A stretch of DNA of 64,000 nucleotides, from NCBI RefSeq assembly GCF_019209905.1, contig NZ_JAHUTM010000001.1, positions 1,319,381 through 1,383,380 on the forward strand, given 5' to 3'. Origin of the DNA: Corynebacterium sp. TAE3-ERU12. Its GTDB lineage: Bacteria; Actinomycetota; Actinomycetes; Mycobacteriales; Mycobacteriaceae. The notes beneath the pieces were generated by a model. The model did no database searches. It worked only from the letters and a program-made list of their open reading frames with translations, and was not told the origin of the DNA. The translations under genes and the position numbers were made by a program. This document shows positions 54,428 to 63,628 of the stretch, piece by piece (the stretch's first letter is position 1; each line of letters begins with the position of its first letter).

Positions 54428-55483
54428 CTACTGCTCCGCGGCGGGCTGTCCGGGCGCGGACTGCTCCCCGGCGGGCTGGTCCGGCGCTGCGGGCTGCTCT
54501 TCCGGGGCCGGCTGGGGTGCTGCCGCGCCCTCATTGCCCTCGGCCCCAGCAGCGCCCTGGTCGGGGGCAGCGGAAGGTTCCGGGGCGGGTGCGTTGAGCT
54601 GATTCCGCAGGTCGTTGATCATCATAATGCGGCCGGCGGCATCACCGATCACGCTGACAGTATCGACCTCGTCGCCATTGGGGACCTCCCCGAGGGAGGT
54701 AATCACACCGTCTTCACCAGTGGCTTCGGGACGGGCCGCGAGCACTACCGGGCCGGCCTCATGCACAGCGGTGACCATTTCGGCGAACACATTGGAGCCG
54801 AAAGCACCGGGCATGACCTCATCGTCACTCGGATTAGTACCAGCACCATTACCGGCAAGGAACACGATGGCCCCAGCTGGTTTCACCGCCCCATCGCGGT
54901 ATTCAATAAAACCAGTTTCTTTCAGCGAGGCCAGCATCAATTCACGATCCCCGTCGCTGGCCCTCGGAGTACCCGCCTGGTCGGTGAGGAGCGCCGCAGC
55001 CAGGGCCTGGCCGGCGTGCCGGCCTGGGTTGAGGCGGTTTTCGTCAAGTTTCGCCCCACCTGGCAAAGCGCCGGCAACAACATCGCCGAGCTCATCGACA
55101 CCATCAGAACTCAGTGCCTTATCAGTCAGGGTGATAAGACCGGCATCTTCGGCCCCGGCGGTGGTCAGGGCGGCGCGGACAGCTTTGGTGTCATCGCGGT
55201 CCGCATCGGGGGTGGCGATGACGGTAACCGGGACATCGGACAGTTCATCGCCGATGATGTCCTGCTCAACGGCGGCTAAGACTTCCTCCGCCACGTCGGC
55301 GCGCTCATTGGCCTGCTGCGCTTCTGCCTCAGCGGCGGCGCGCTGTTCAGCCGAAGCACCGCCGATGGTGATCCCTCCGTCGGGGGCCAGCACGAAGGCA
55401 CCCAGCGCCGAACCTGCGGCGATACCCAGCCCGAGGCCGGTGATAATGGCAGAGGTGTTGCCGCTGCCGCGTCGCTTACTCAT
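54428..55483 (-). CDS. SteB/MctB-type exported protein (DUF3186, copper transporter family)
   Basis: 351 residues. The N terminus has one hydrophobic segment (AIITGLGLGIAAGSALGAFVL), an anchor or signal, followed by a coiled-coil (AEQRAAAEAEAQQANERADVAEE, in part). A globular domain then includes DDTKAVRAALTTAGAEDAG and DTVSVIGDAAGRIMMI. A Pro/Ala/Gln-rich tail ends the protein. In mycobacteria the homologue is called MctB (copper); in C. glutamicum the partner of SteA is SteB and is needed for cell separation. Context next to steA favours SteB. AGGAGA precedes ATG 55483. Confidence 0.82.
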   Translation of the reverse strand: MSKRRGSGNTSAIITGLGLGIAAGSALGAFVLAPDGGITIGGASAEQRAAAEAEAQQANERADVAEEVLAAVEQDIIGDELSDVPVTVIATPDADRDDTKAVRAALTTAGAEDAGLITLTDKALSSDGVDELGDVVAGALPGGAKLDENRLNPGRHAGQALAAALLTDQAGTPRASDGDRELMLASLKETGFIEYRDGAVKPAGAIVFLAGNGAGTNPSDDEVMPGAFGSNVFAEMVTAVHEAGPVVLAARPEATGEDGVITSLGEVPNGDEVDTVSVIGDAAGRIMMINDLRNQLNAPAPEPSAAPDQGAAGAEGNEGAAAPQPAPEEQPAAPDQPAGEQSAPGQPAAEQ

Positions 55484-55513
55484 CTGGTTTCTCCTGACGT
55501 GTTGGGTGGGCTG

Positions 55514-56701
55514 CTACCGCTTGAACAGTTCTTGGAACCGCAACGCGATGGAGTTCCACGTGTTGATGAGGTTCTGCTGCACAGAATCATCGCCAGTGAA
55601 GCCCGCAATCAGCACAATCACGGCAATAGCGATAAGGACGGCCAGAATGGCCCACGCCACGCCGAAGCCACCGCCCTGAACTCGGTACAGGTCAGCAACT
55701 ACCTCGCCGTCGACGAGTTTGCCACCGGCCTTGAGGCGGGCCAGCAGCGCCGAGGGGGTTTCCGGGTTATCAGCGGCGGCGAAAACACCATCGAGGTTGA
55801 CTGGGGCGCCGACGTTGACGATCATCTCCGCGCCGTGATGCTCAGCGAGCAGCAACGCCAGGTCGGTGGCCGAATCAGTCAGCGCCGGGAAGGTGATAGC
55901 CCCAATATTGAGGTCCTGGATGCGCTCAAGGCCGGCGGCGTGACCATCAGGATCGGCGGGCAACACCACTTGGGCGCCACAACGCAGCGTTTCAGCGCGC
56001 ATGCTTTTCGGGTCGCCGATGATGAGGTCCGGCAGGTAGCCAGCATCCTTGAGGGTGTCGGCACCAGCGTCGACACCAATGAGTACTGGGTCGTACTCGC
56101 GGATGAAGTTCGACAGGTTCTTCAGCGTCTCTTCATGGCGCGGGCCGGGGCTGACCACCACTGTTTTGCGGTTGTGCAGCTTCGGGTCGATCATCGGGAT
56201 GCCGAGGCCATCGACATAAAGCGGGGCTTCAGTGGCCGAGAATTCCACCAGGTTGCCGGATAGGGCCTCCATGCGGTCGACCAGGCTGGTGCGGGCCTCG
56301 TTGAATGTGCGGACGAGGCTGTCGGTATCAACTTCGTCACCGGCTGCCACGCGGCGGTCTCCGTAGTAGAGCTTGCCTTCGTGCAGGCGGCCGGTTTTGC
56401 CGTCCTTAATCTTCTCGAAGGCCTCGGTACCGGCGTTTTCGACGAGCTGCACACCGTTTTCCAGCAGCAGCTGGGGGCCGTAATTCGGCACGTTACCGGT
56501 GGAGAACTCGGCGGCGTTGATCACTGCGGCGGCCTTCGCGGCGACAATGCGGCGGGCCACCTCCAGGGGGATGTCTGGGGCGTCGAGGACAAGAATGTCT
56601 CCGGCCGAAAGTTTGCGCAAGGCACGGTCCAGGCGCAGGCCATCGCGGACAGTGCCGGTCAGGCCTGGGAGTTCGTCGGAGTTCCGGGAGAAGAGACTCA
56701 T
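55514..56701 (-). CDS. steA: SteA-like cytokinesis protein
   Basis: 395 residues. Largely soluble domains (LRKLSAGDILVLDAPDIPLE, TVVVSPGPRHEETLKNLSNF, DPVLIGVDAGADTLKDAGY) followed near the C terminus by a single transmembrane helix (VAWAILAVLIAIAVIVLIAGF). The central part resembles thiamin-pyrophosphokinase-like catalytic folds. SteA is a divisome-associated component linked to RipC/FtsEX activation in C. glutamicum, and steA-steB adjacency here matches that. ATG 56701 is used; GTG 56707 gives two more residues. Neither has a strong ribosome site. Confidence 0.87.
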   Translation of the reverse strand: MSLFSRNSDELPGLTGTVRDGLRLDRALRKLSAGDILVLDAPDIPLEVARRIVAAKAAAVINAAEFSTGNVPNYGPQLLLENGVQLVENAGTEAFEKIKDGKTGRLHEGKLYYGDRRVAAGDEVDTDSLVRTFNEARTSLVDRMEALSGNLVEFSATEAPLYVDGLGIPMIDPKLHNRKTVVVSPGPRHEETLKNLSNFIREYDPVLIGVDAGADTLKDAGYLPDLIIGDPKSMRAETLRCGAQVVLPADPDGHAAGLERIQDLNIGAITFPALTDSATDLALLLAEHHGAEMIVNVGAPVNLDGVFAAADNPETPSALLARLKAGGKLVDGEVVADLYRVQGGGFGVAWAILAVLIAIAVIVLIAGFTGDDSVQQNLINTWNSIALRFQELFKR

Positions 56702-56780
56702 GTGCACAGTGTGCCCCGCACTGGGGCGCGGCCTGGGGAGGCGCGCCGCTTAGCTCCTGCGTGTCGCTAGCTTTCCGACG

Positions 56781-58517
56781 TCATCGGCGCGACGTGGACA
56801 GCTGCGCACGGTCATATTCGGCCCGCTCGAGCAGATCGGTGGCGTGAGCGCGGCCTGATTCGGTGTCGTCGAGACCAGCCATCATGCGGGCTAGTTCCTC
56901 GACTCGTTGATTGCGGCTGAGTTCGTTCACTCCGCTTTCCACGCTGCTGGCACCGGAGTCCTTGGCGATGTGGAGGTGGGTATCGGCGTAGGCGGCGACC
57001 TGCGGCAAATGGGTGACCACGATGACCTGATTGCGTTGCGCCAGGCGAGCCAGGCGGCGACCGATCTCGACGGCGGCGCGGCCACCGACACCGGCATCGA
57101 CTTCGTCGAAAACCAGTGTTTGGCCACTATCGCTGCTGGCCAGTACTACTTCCAGGGCAAGCATCACGCGGGATAGTTCACCGCCGGAGGCGCTGGTGGC
57201 CAGGGGCCGTGGGGTGTCGTCGGCATGCCCGGCAAGTCCGAAGGTGACGGTATCGGCGCCCTCGGGGCCGAAACCACCAGCGTCGTCCACGCTGACCTGG
57301 AGGACCGAATTCGGCATGGCCAGCCCGGCGAGTTCCTCAGTCACCGCGGCACCGAGTTTCTTTGCCAATGCAGAGCGTGAACTGGTGAGTTTTTTCGCCA
57401 CGGCCTGCAGATCTTTATGCGCCGCGGCGACCTTTTTAGCCAATTCGTCGAGGGCTTCTTCGGACACATCGAGGCTGTCGAGCTGCGCAGCGGCCTTCGT
57501 GCGCCAGGTAAGCACCCCGTCGATAGTGGGGGCGTATTTCCGGGTGAGTTGGCGGATATCGGCCTGGCGGGTGAGCAATGTGTCCAGGTCGCCGTCATCG
57601 TCGGGAAGCGCTTCAGCGAATCGGCCCAGGTCAGCCGAGATTTCGGAAAGTTCGGTCGTAACCGCCCCGATCCGCTCAGCTAAGTCACGCAGCTCATCAT
57701 CACCAGCGGTGGCGAGGTGATGCTGGGCGCCGCCAAGCAATTCGGCGGCGGCGGATTCTTCACTGGTGGTGTCTTCAGCGGCACCATCGATGGCCATAAG
57801 GGCTGCGGTGGCGGCGTCGCGCAGCGTGTCGACGTCCTGGAGGCGACGCACGGTCTCCACGAGGCGTTCATCTTCGCCTGGTTCGGGGTTGACCGCATCG
57901 ATTTCGTCGATGGCGAAGCGTAACTGGTCGGCGCGCATCGCCAGTTCCCGTCGGCTGGCGGTGCGTTCTTTGAGGTCTTTGTCCAGGCCACGCCAGGTGG
58001 TGTAGGCCTTCCGGTAGCGTTCGAGCAGCTGGTTGTGGCCGTTATCGCCATAGCGATCCAGTGCGCCGCGCTGCTCGTCATTGCCCAGCAGACGCAGTTG
58101 GTCATTTTGGCCGTGGATGGCAATAGCCGCCGCAGAAATAGTGCCGAGGGTGCCTGCCGGGGTGGTGCGCCCGCCGACCCAGGCACGGGAGCGGCCCTTC
58201 GCGGAAACCTGACGCGCGAGTAAAATTTCGCCATTTTCGTCGGTCTCACCGCCGCATTCGGTGAGCGCGCCCGTGATGGCAGCACGGGCTAGATCCCCCA
58301 TACCGTCAGTACTGATATGCCCTTCAACCAGGGCTTTTTCGGCACCAGAGCGGACGCGGCCAGCGTCGGCACGCCCACCGGCAAGCAGGCGCAGGCCGGT
58401 AACCACCATGGTTTTACCAGCACCGGTTTCGCCGGTGAGCACGGTCAGGCCCGGTGCGAACTCGACAGTGGAACCGGTGATGACACCAAGGTTTCGGATG
58501 GCGAGGTCTGTGAGCAT
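56781..58517 (-). CDS. recN: DNA repair protein RecN
   Basis: 578-residue SMC-like ATPase. Walker A is LTGETGAGKTMVV, the long central region is coiled-coil with helical heptads, and the ABC signature/Walker B area is TSASGGELSRVMLALEVVL (in part) and LVFDEVDAGVGGRAAVEIG. It gathers broken DNA ends during recombination. ATG 58517 has GGAG 8 nt upstream, within the nadK stop region; longer in-frame starts extend into nadK. Order tlyA-nadK-recN is widely conserved in actinobacteria. Confidence 0.95.
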   Translation of the reverse strand: MLTDLAIRNLGVITGSTVEFAPGLTVLTGETGAGKTMVVTGLRLLAGGRADAGRVRSGAEKALVEGHISTDGMGDLARAAITGALTECGGETDENGEILLARQVSAKGRSRAWVGGRTTPAGTLGTISAAAIAIHGQNDQLRLLGNDEQRGALDRYGDNGHNQLLERYRKAYTTWRGLDKDLKERTASRRELAMRADQLRFAIDEIDAVNPEPGEDERLVETVRRLQDVDTLRDAATAALMAIDGAAEDTTSEESAAAELLGGAQHHLATAGDDELRDLAERIGAVTTELSEISADLGRFAEALPDDDGDLDTLLTRQADIRQLTRKYAPTIDGVLTWRTKAAAQLDSLDVSEEALDELAKKVAAAHKDLQAVAKKLTSSRSALAKKLGAAVTEELAGLAMPNSVLQVSVDDAGGFGPEGADTVTFGLAGHADDTPRPLATSASGGELSRVMLALEVVLASSDSGQTLVFDEVDAGVGGRAAVEIGRRLARLAQRNQVIVVTHLPQVAAYADTHLHIAKDSGASSVESGVNELSRNQRVEELARMMAGLDDTESGRAHATDLLERAEYDRAQLSTSRR

Positions 58518-58522
58518 GGCGG

Positions 58523-59428
58523 TTACTCCCGCGGCCCCCGCCAACCGGTGACCGGCAGGCGGAATTTATGCACAAGGCGGTCAGCGAAGGGCACCGAGTC
58601 CAGGCGCACCCAGCGCACTGGTTGCTCGGCGCGGGTGATTTCCATGCGGGAGCCCGGCGGCACCATGAGCTGGCGGAACCCGTCCAGCATGGCTTGGGCG
58701 GGGCCTCCACTTGGGCTGGTTTCCACGGCGATAAGTGAGCCGGGGGCAACAACGAGGGGGCGGTCGAACAGTGCGTGGGCGTTATTGGGCACGACGAGCA
58801 TCGCGTCGAGCTCCGGCCACAGCACCGGGCCGCCGGCGGAGAATGCGTAGGCGGTGGAGCCGGTCGGCGTGGATACCAGCACACCATCGCAGCCGTAGGA
58901 CGACACCGGTCGGCGGTCGACTTCGAGGACTACGTCGAGTACCCCGCGGCGGTTCATATTTTCCAGGCTGAGTTCGTTGAGGGCCCAGCCTTCGCCGGTG
59001 ATGTAGCCGTGGGAGTCGCGGACGACAACCTTGAGCGTCATGCGGTCTTCAATGCGCCACTTCCGGTCGATGACGCGGCCGATTGCCTCGGCCATGGATT
59101 CTTGTTCCCACTCGGCGAGAAAACCGACGTGGCCCATATTGATGCCCAGCACCGGGAGGTCATTGGAGTAGGCGATATCGGCTGCGCGCAGGAATGTGCC
59201 ATCACCGCCGAGGACGAGCACCAGTTCACAGCCGTCGGCGGCTTCGGCGGAGTGGCCAAAGCGGGGGAAGCTGCCCAGCACGGGGTGCCGGATAAGCATT
59301 TCCGGGTAGTCGCCGGCGAGCACGCGCACATCAATGCCGTTTTTGTCGAGCTCTGTGGCGGCTTCCGCGGCGGCCTCGAGGTTGTTGGCTCGGCCGGTAT
59401 GCGGCACGAGCAACACACGTCGGGTCAT
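58523..59428 (-). CDS. nadK: NAD kinase
   Basis: 301 residues. Signature motifs are the GGDG active site (LVLVLGGDGTFLRAAD), GINMGHVGFLAE, NELSLEN, and STPTGSTAYAFSAGGP for the glycine-rich nucleotide site. It phosphorylates NAD+ to NADP+ with ATP or polyphosphate. AGGAGG lies 7 nt before ATG 59428. It ends 5 bp before the recN start and follows tlyA by about 100 bp. Confidence 0.97.
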   Translation of the reverse strand: MTRRVLLVPHTGRANNLEAAAEAATELDKNGIDVRVLAGDYPEMLIRHPVLGSFPRFGHSAEAADGCELVLVLGGDGTFLRAADIAYSNDLPVLGINMGHVGFLAEWEQESMAEAIGRVIDRKWRIEDRMTLKVVVRDSHGYITGEGWALNELSLENMNRRGVLDVVLEVDRRPVSSYGCDGVLVSTPTGSTAYAFSAGGPVLWPELDAMLVVPNNAHALFDRPLVVAPGSLIAVETSPSGGPAQAMLDGFRQLMVPPGSRMEITRAEQPVRWVRLDSVPFADRLVHKFRLPVTGWRGPRE

Positions 59429-59528
59429 GGCGGTTCCTCCTTATATGGTCTCGACGGGTTCGCCGGTTGTGGTGGTCATTATTGCCCACGCGGGCTTTCG
59501 GGGCACCTTGCGGGGTTGTTGTGGGCGC

Positions 59529-60368
59529 TTATTGTGGCCCCGCGGCGACGGCGTGCTGGACGTGTTCGCTGAGTTCGCTTGCCGACGGTGCGGTCTTGGC
59601 GCCGTCGTTGACCAGCCATAGGAAGTATTCGACGTTACCGCTGGGCCCGGGTAACGGGGAAGCGACAACTGCGCGGGTGGATAGCCCAAGGCGTGCTGCG
59701 GCGGTGGCGACGTCGGTCACAACCTCGGCGCGCAGTTCGGGGCTGCGGACTACCCCTCCCCGACCAAGCCGGTCTTTACCGACCTCAAATTGGGGTTTGA
59801 CCATGGGCAATAGGTCACCACCGGGCCGGATACAGTCGGCTAGTGCCGGTAGGACTAGCTGCAGGGAGATAAACGATAAGTCACCGACCATCACGTCGGC
59901 AGGCCCATTCATCTGCTCGGGGGTGAGGGTGCGCACGTTGGTGCGGTCGAGCACAAGGACGCGGTCGTCGTTTTGCAGCCGCCAGATGAGTTGGCCGTAG
60001 CCGACGTCGGCGGCGACGACTTCGCTGGCACCGCGGCGCAGGCACACGTCGGTAAAGCCACCGGTGGATGCCCCGGCATCAAGAACCCGGCGGTCTTTGA
60101 GGCTGAGCCCTTGTGGTTCGAAAGCGGCCAGGGCGCCGAGGAGCTTATGGGCGCCACGAGAGGCCCAGTCTGCGTCATCGCCGCCGCTGACGCGGATGGA
60201 GATATCTGGGGTGACGCCGGTGGCTGGTTTCGTGGCGCGAATCCCGCCTACTTCCACGCGGCCGTCGCGGATGAGTTCCGTGGCGTGCTCACGTGAGCGC
60301 GCGATTTTACGGCGCACCAGTTCTGCGTCGAGTCGACGTCGGCTGGGGCCACCTTTTGCTTTAGCCAC
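59529..60368 (-). CDS. tlyA: TlyA-family rRNA 2'-O-methyltransferase
   Basis: 279 residues. An S4 domain (SRRRLDAELVRRKIARSREH) precedes an FtsJ-like methyltransferase with VLDAGASTGGFTDVCLRRGA (in part, the SAM-binding motif), VAADVGYGQL and VMVGDLSFISL. Mycobacterial TlyA methylates 16S C1409 and 23S C1920 and supports capreomycin action. GTG 60368 overlaps the end of the small upstream gene by 8 bp. AGGGGGG lies just upstream. Loss of such genes can change drug response, but here the reading frame is intact. Confidence 0.95.
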   Translation of the reverse strand: MAKAKGGPSRRRLDAELVRRKIARSREHATELIRDGRVEVGGIRATKPATGVTPDISIRVSGGDDADWASRGAHKLLGALAAFEPQGLSLKDRRVLDAGASTGGFTDVCLRRGASEVVAADVGYGQLIWRLQNDDRVLVLDRTNVRTLTPEQMNGPADVMVGDLSFISLQLVLPALADCIRPGGDLLPMVKPQFEVGKDRLGRGGVVRSPELRAEVVTDVATAAARLGLSTRAVVASPLPGPSGNVEYFLWLVNDGAKTAPSASELSEHVQHAVAAGPQ

Positions 60369-60552
60369 GCTGTTCCCCCTGGCCGCCGAGGGTGTCCTGC
60401 AATAACTGGTGCGCGCGTTCGAGGATCTCGGCTCCGCGAGCAGGAGTGGTTTCGCTGTCTGCGGCGAGCTCGGCGACGATCTCGTCGTAGTTGCTGCGCA
60501 GCGTATCGATATCGGTGGTGCCGGCGATGTCGACTGGGCTTGGGGTTGCCAT
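60361..60552 (-). CDS. Small conserved actinobacterial protein between HAD hydrolase and tlyA
   Basis: 63 residues: MATPSPVDIAGTTDIDTLRS, then NYDEIVAELAADSETTPARG and an amphipathic helix (AEILERAHQLLQDTL). It lies 5 bp after the HAD gene and overlaps the tlyA GTG by 8 bp, so it is coupled to both. The same position holds small proteins of this kind in mycobacteria. No function known. Confidence 0.7.
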   Translation of the reverse strand: MATPSPVDIAGTTDIDTLRSNYDEIVAELAADSETTPARGAEILERAHQLLQDTLGGQGEQRG

Positions 60553-60557
60553 AGTCT

Positions 60558-61589
60558 TTACCGCCACGCCGCCAGGGCTGATTCTGCCGCGGTGGAACCG
60601 CCGACCACGCTGTCAACGGTGGCAGCATCATCAGCCCAGGCCAGTTCTGCTGCGGTGAGCAGGGCGGCCACGGCTGCTTCGGCGGGGTTGTGGAGGCGTT
60701 CGTCGTCTTCGTCGCCGCCGTCGATAATGATGGTGCCGGCGGCATCGGTGGACCAGCTGGCGGTGAATCCTGCCTGCGGGCCGGGCTGGGTGTGTTCGAT
60801 AGGCCCAAGCAGGCTGGACATATCAGCGCCGATATAGGTGGGGCGTTGTGCACCGGTGGCGGTGAGCGCATCGAAATGCCCGGAGACCCCGGTGATGACC
60901 ATCAGCGTGGCGTAGCCGGCGTTATTTCCTCCGGCGATATCGGTGTTGAGGCGGTCTCCGATGGCTAATGGGTTGGTCGATCCGATGCGTTCGGCGCCGC
61001 GGTGGAACATTGGCGGCAGTGGTTTGCCGGCGCTGAGTGGTTCTACACCTGTGGCGGAAACAATGGCGGCGACCATGGATCCATTGCCCACGCACAGTCC
61101 CCGCTCAGAAGGCAGCGTGGTGTCGAGGTTGCTGGCCAGGTAGACAGCGCCCTTGCGGATCGATAGTGCGGCCTCAGACAGCTGGGCCCAGCCGGTGTCT
61201 GGGGAATGCCCGTGCAGGACCGCTGCTGGGTTGTCTTCTGCAGTGTCTGTCACGGTATAGCCGGCGTTGCGGGCGAGTTCGCGGAAGGAGTCCGCGCCGA
61301 GCACCAGCACTGTTGCGCCATCGGGGATATGGTCTTTGGCCATCTCGATGGCCGCCTGGGCGGAGGTCATCACGTCGTCGGGGCTGCAGTTATAGCCCAT
61401 TTCGGTGAGTTGGTTAGCTACCGTGCGCGGCGCCCGGGATGCGTTATTGGTGACGAATAGCATCGGCAGGCCGGCCTTGACCAGTGCATCGTAGGCGCCG
61501 GGGATGGGCCGGCCGCCTTCGTAGATGGTGCCGTCGAGGTCGAGCAGTGCCGCGTCATAGGAGGCGGCGAGGGTTGCGCTGGTAGCCAT
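60558..61589 (-). CDS. HAD-IIA family phosphatase
   Basis: 343 residues. Motif I is DAALLDLDGTIYEGG; the IIA cap domain follows, with PMLFVTNNASRAP for motif II, and GKPLPPMF with AIGDRLNTDIAGGNNAGY for motifs III and IV. These enzymes dephosphorylate small phosphoesters such as p-nitrophenyl phosphate, NagD-type sugar phosphates or 2-phosphoglycolate. A C-terminal extension of ~80 residues is atypical of short NagD. Substrate unknown. GGAGGG precedes ATG 61589; the TPR gene stop lies 4 bp upstream. Confidence 0.88.
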   Translation of the reverse strand: MATSATLAASYDAALLDLDGTIYEGGRPIPGAYDALVKAGLPMLFVTNNASRAPRTVANQLTEMGYNCSPDDVMTSAQAAIEMAKDHIPDGATVLVLGADSFRELARNAGYTVTDTAEDNPAAVLHGHSPDTGWAQLSEAALSIRKGAVYLASNLDTTLPSERGLCVGNGSMVAAIVSATGVEPLSAGKPLPPMFHRGAERIGSTNPLAIGDRLNTDIAGGNNAGYATLMVITGVSGHFDALTATGAQRPTYIGADMSSLLGPIEHTQPGPQAGFTASWSTDAAGTIIIDGGDEDDERLHNPAEAAVAALLTAAELAWADDAATVDSVVGGSTAAESALAAWR

Positions 61590-61593
61590 GTGG

Positions 61594-62502
61594 TTAGCCC
61601 TCCGGGAGTTCTTTCAGTCGCTGCTTGGCGCCAAGAGCGTCGTCGGGGTCCATGTCAACGATGCGTTCGAACCAGGTGCGTGCTTCGCTTACGCGGTCAG
61701 CGGCGGCGAGATTATCGGCATAGGCGTAGAACAGGCGCGCTGCCTCGAGGTCCTTTCGGGACGGGTCGAGGTCCTGCATTTCCAGTTCAAGGATGGCCGC
61801 TTCGACATCCCCGAGGTCGCGGCGCGCTCCTGCGACAACAATGGCGAGTTCGGTGCGGTCTTCGTCGGTAAGCCCGCTGAGGTCTTCGCTGTGGGCGAGC
61901 TCGATGGCCTTTTCCGGACGGCCGAGGCCGCGTTCGCAGTCCGCCATGACCGCGATCATGCCGGGGCCACCGCTCATCCGGCGGGCAGCGCGCAGTTCCG
62001 ATAGCGCCTCTTTCCACTCCCCTGCGTGATAGGCGACGACGCCGTTGGTTTCACGGACCACGCCGACGCGGCCGGCCCGGTCCTTGGCGGCGCGGGCGTG
62101 CCGCAGGGCTTGCTGCGGGTCGTCGATCAACAGGGTTGCGGCCATGACCATATGCCTGGCGACGGCGTCTGCGTTGTCCTTGGCCAGAGAGCGCAGGTCC
62201 TGGCGTACCGACGGGTCGAGCTCGTCGGCGCGCACGTCATCGGGAAGATCGGGTTCGTTGGCGCGCAGGTTCATCCGCTCTTCGCGGAATCCTGGGCGCT
62301 GGGGGCCGCTGGGGTTATTGCGGTCCCGGTCGCGACCGCCGCGTTGGGCGTGGCGGCGTTCATCGCCGCGCCCGCGTCGGTCGTCTCGGTTGCCGCTTCG
62401 TCCGCGACGTTCATCGCGGCCCCGGCCGCCTCGAGCGCCTCCGAAGTTATCGGGCTTGCCGTGACTCCGGCCTCCAGAACGTCGACCGTCGTGCTCCGCC
62501 AT
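61594..62502 (-). CDS. TPR protein with arginine-glycine-rich N terminus
   Basis: 302 residues. Residues 1-~75 are almost pure R, G, D, N and P (GRRSGGRSHGKPDNFGGARG, RRGRSGNRDDRRGRGDERRH), an RGG-box-like disordered region. The rest is helical with degenerate tetratricopeptide repeats (QQALRHARAAKDRAGRVGVV, WKEALSELRAARRMSGGPG, EARTWFERIVDMDPDDALG). The RGG part could bind RNA or phase-separate. The layout is seen in other actinobacteria near rnhA/tlyA loci; function unknown. Confidence 0.8.
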   Translation of the reverse strand: MAEHDGRRSGGRSHGKPDNFGGARGGRGRDERRGRSGNRDDRRGRGDERRHAQRGGRDRDRNNPSGPQRPGFREERMNLRANEPDLPDDVRADELDPSVRQDLRSLAKDNADAVARHMVMAATLLIDDPQQALRHARAAKDRAGRVGVVRETNGVVAYHAGEWKEALSELRAARRMSGGPGMIAVMADCERGLGRPEKAIELAHSEDLSGLTDEDRTELAIVVAGARRDLGDVEAAILELEMQDLDPSRKDLEAARLFYAYADNLAAADRVSEARTWFERIVDMDPDDALGAKQRLKELPEG

Positions 62503-62598
62503 AGGCTGGGCAACTCCTTCGTAGTGTGTGACTGATATCGAATGGTCACGCTACCAGTAGCGGCAGGTGAGCTAAGACCGCGGTTGTGCCCGCTGATT

Positions 62599-63456
62599 TT
62601 AGGTGTGGGATGCGTGCAGGCTGACCAGCTTCGGGTCACCGGAGATATCCCAGGTACAGGTCACAATGGTGTCACCACCACGGGCGACGGTGACAGCGGT
62701 GTTGCCGCTGGTGGCGCCGACATCTGCGGGGGCGCGCACGAAGGCTTCCGGGATGGCTTCGACTCCTGGCACCACGACTGCATCGCGGGTGAGGAAGCGC
62801 GCTCTGCGACCGTCACCGGTACGCAATTGTGCGACCGCTCGGGCGAGAACACGATGTGCCGTCACCGCTGCAAGCGCCTTTTTGTCGTCGCCTTTTTCGA
62901 CTGGTTCGACGTCGAATAATGCGCCGATGCTTTCTTTGGCGGCGGGTTTGCGTTTATTGCGTTCTTCTTCGGAACCGGGGTCCCTGGTGTCGCCGGGGAA
63001 TCCTGGTCCAGAGTCTGGGGAGCGCTTCTCTTTGAAGGCGATGGCGGCTTCGCGGGCTCGTTTGTCCGCAGCCTCATTCATGGGGTTTCCGGAGTGCCCT
63101 TTAACCCATTGGAACTTCACATCCCGACCGGCCATTGCAGCGTCAATGCGCTGCATGAGGTCGACGTTGAGGACTGGGTCGCCATTACGCTTTTTCCAGC
63201 CTTTTTTCTTCCACCCAGCCATCCATTTGGTGACCGAGTTGATCACGTATTGGGAGTCGCACAGTATCTCTAGGCGTTCTTCTGCCTTGTGGGCGGTTGC
63301 TTCGAGGAGTTCGGCGACTGCTGTGAGCTCGCCGCGATTATTGGTGGAATTTGGCCAACCGCCGGCTGCCCAGGTGTCATCGTCGGCGTACCACGCCCAA
63401 CCAGCTGGTCCGGGGTTGTCGAGGGCGGAACCGTCCGCAGCAGCTCGAATTGTCAT
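62599..63456 (-). CDS. rnhA: Ribonuclease HI with C-terminal extension
   Basis: 285 residues from ATG 63456. The RNase HI domain is at 1-~140, with catalytic D8, E43, D67 and D131, and H121 in WVKGHSGN. The basic handle lies at GWKKKGWKKRNGDP. A charged linker (KEKRSPDSGPGFPGDTRDP) and a ~100-residue C-terminal domain of unknown type follow. The frame runs open upstream into the rRNA terminator, but the ATG fits the MTIRAAADGS beginning of the family. It degrades RNA in RNA-DNA hybrids. It lies right after the rRNA operon. Confidence 0.92.
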   Translation of the reverse strand: MTIRAAADGSALDNPGPAGWAWYADDDTWAAGGWPNSTNNRGELTAVAELLEATAHKAEERLEILCDSQYVINSVTKWMAGWKKKGWKKRNGDPVLNVDLMQRIDAAMAGRDVKFQWVKGHSGNPMNEAADKRAREAAIAFKEKRSPDSGPGFPGDTRDPGSEEERNKRKPAAKESIGALFDVEPVEKGDDKKALAAVTAHRVLARAVAQLRTGDGRRARFLTRDAVVVPGVEAIPEAFVRAPADVGATSGNTAVTVARGGDTIVTCTWDISGDPKLVSLHASHT

Positions 63457-63579
63457 AGCAAGAAGTATCCCACACGGTCGGACATTGATGGATCGCGGAT
63501 AGCGCTGTCGCGCTGAAGACCAGGATGAGTCAATGAAGTCGCAATCAAGTCTTATTACTTGACTGTAGAAATACAAAAA

Positions 63580-63614
63580 GGGAAGGCAACACCTCAACGA
63601 GGTGTTGCCTTCCC
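63580..63614 (-). terminator. rRNA operon terminator
   Basis: 16-bp perfect stem, GGGAAGGCAACACCTC (63580-63595) with its complement at 63599-63614, loop AAC. On the minus strand it is followed by TTTTTGTATTTC, a proper intrinsic terminator placed just after the 5S gene. Confidence 0.95.
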
Positions 63615-63628
63615 AATATTTGTTTAAG

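Noticed and set aside
60361..60368. Frameshift between the small gene and tlyA
   Set aside because: The 8-bp overlap of the small gene stop and tlyA GTG start is a normal coupled arrangement, and each protein is complete.
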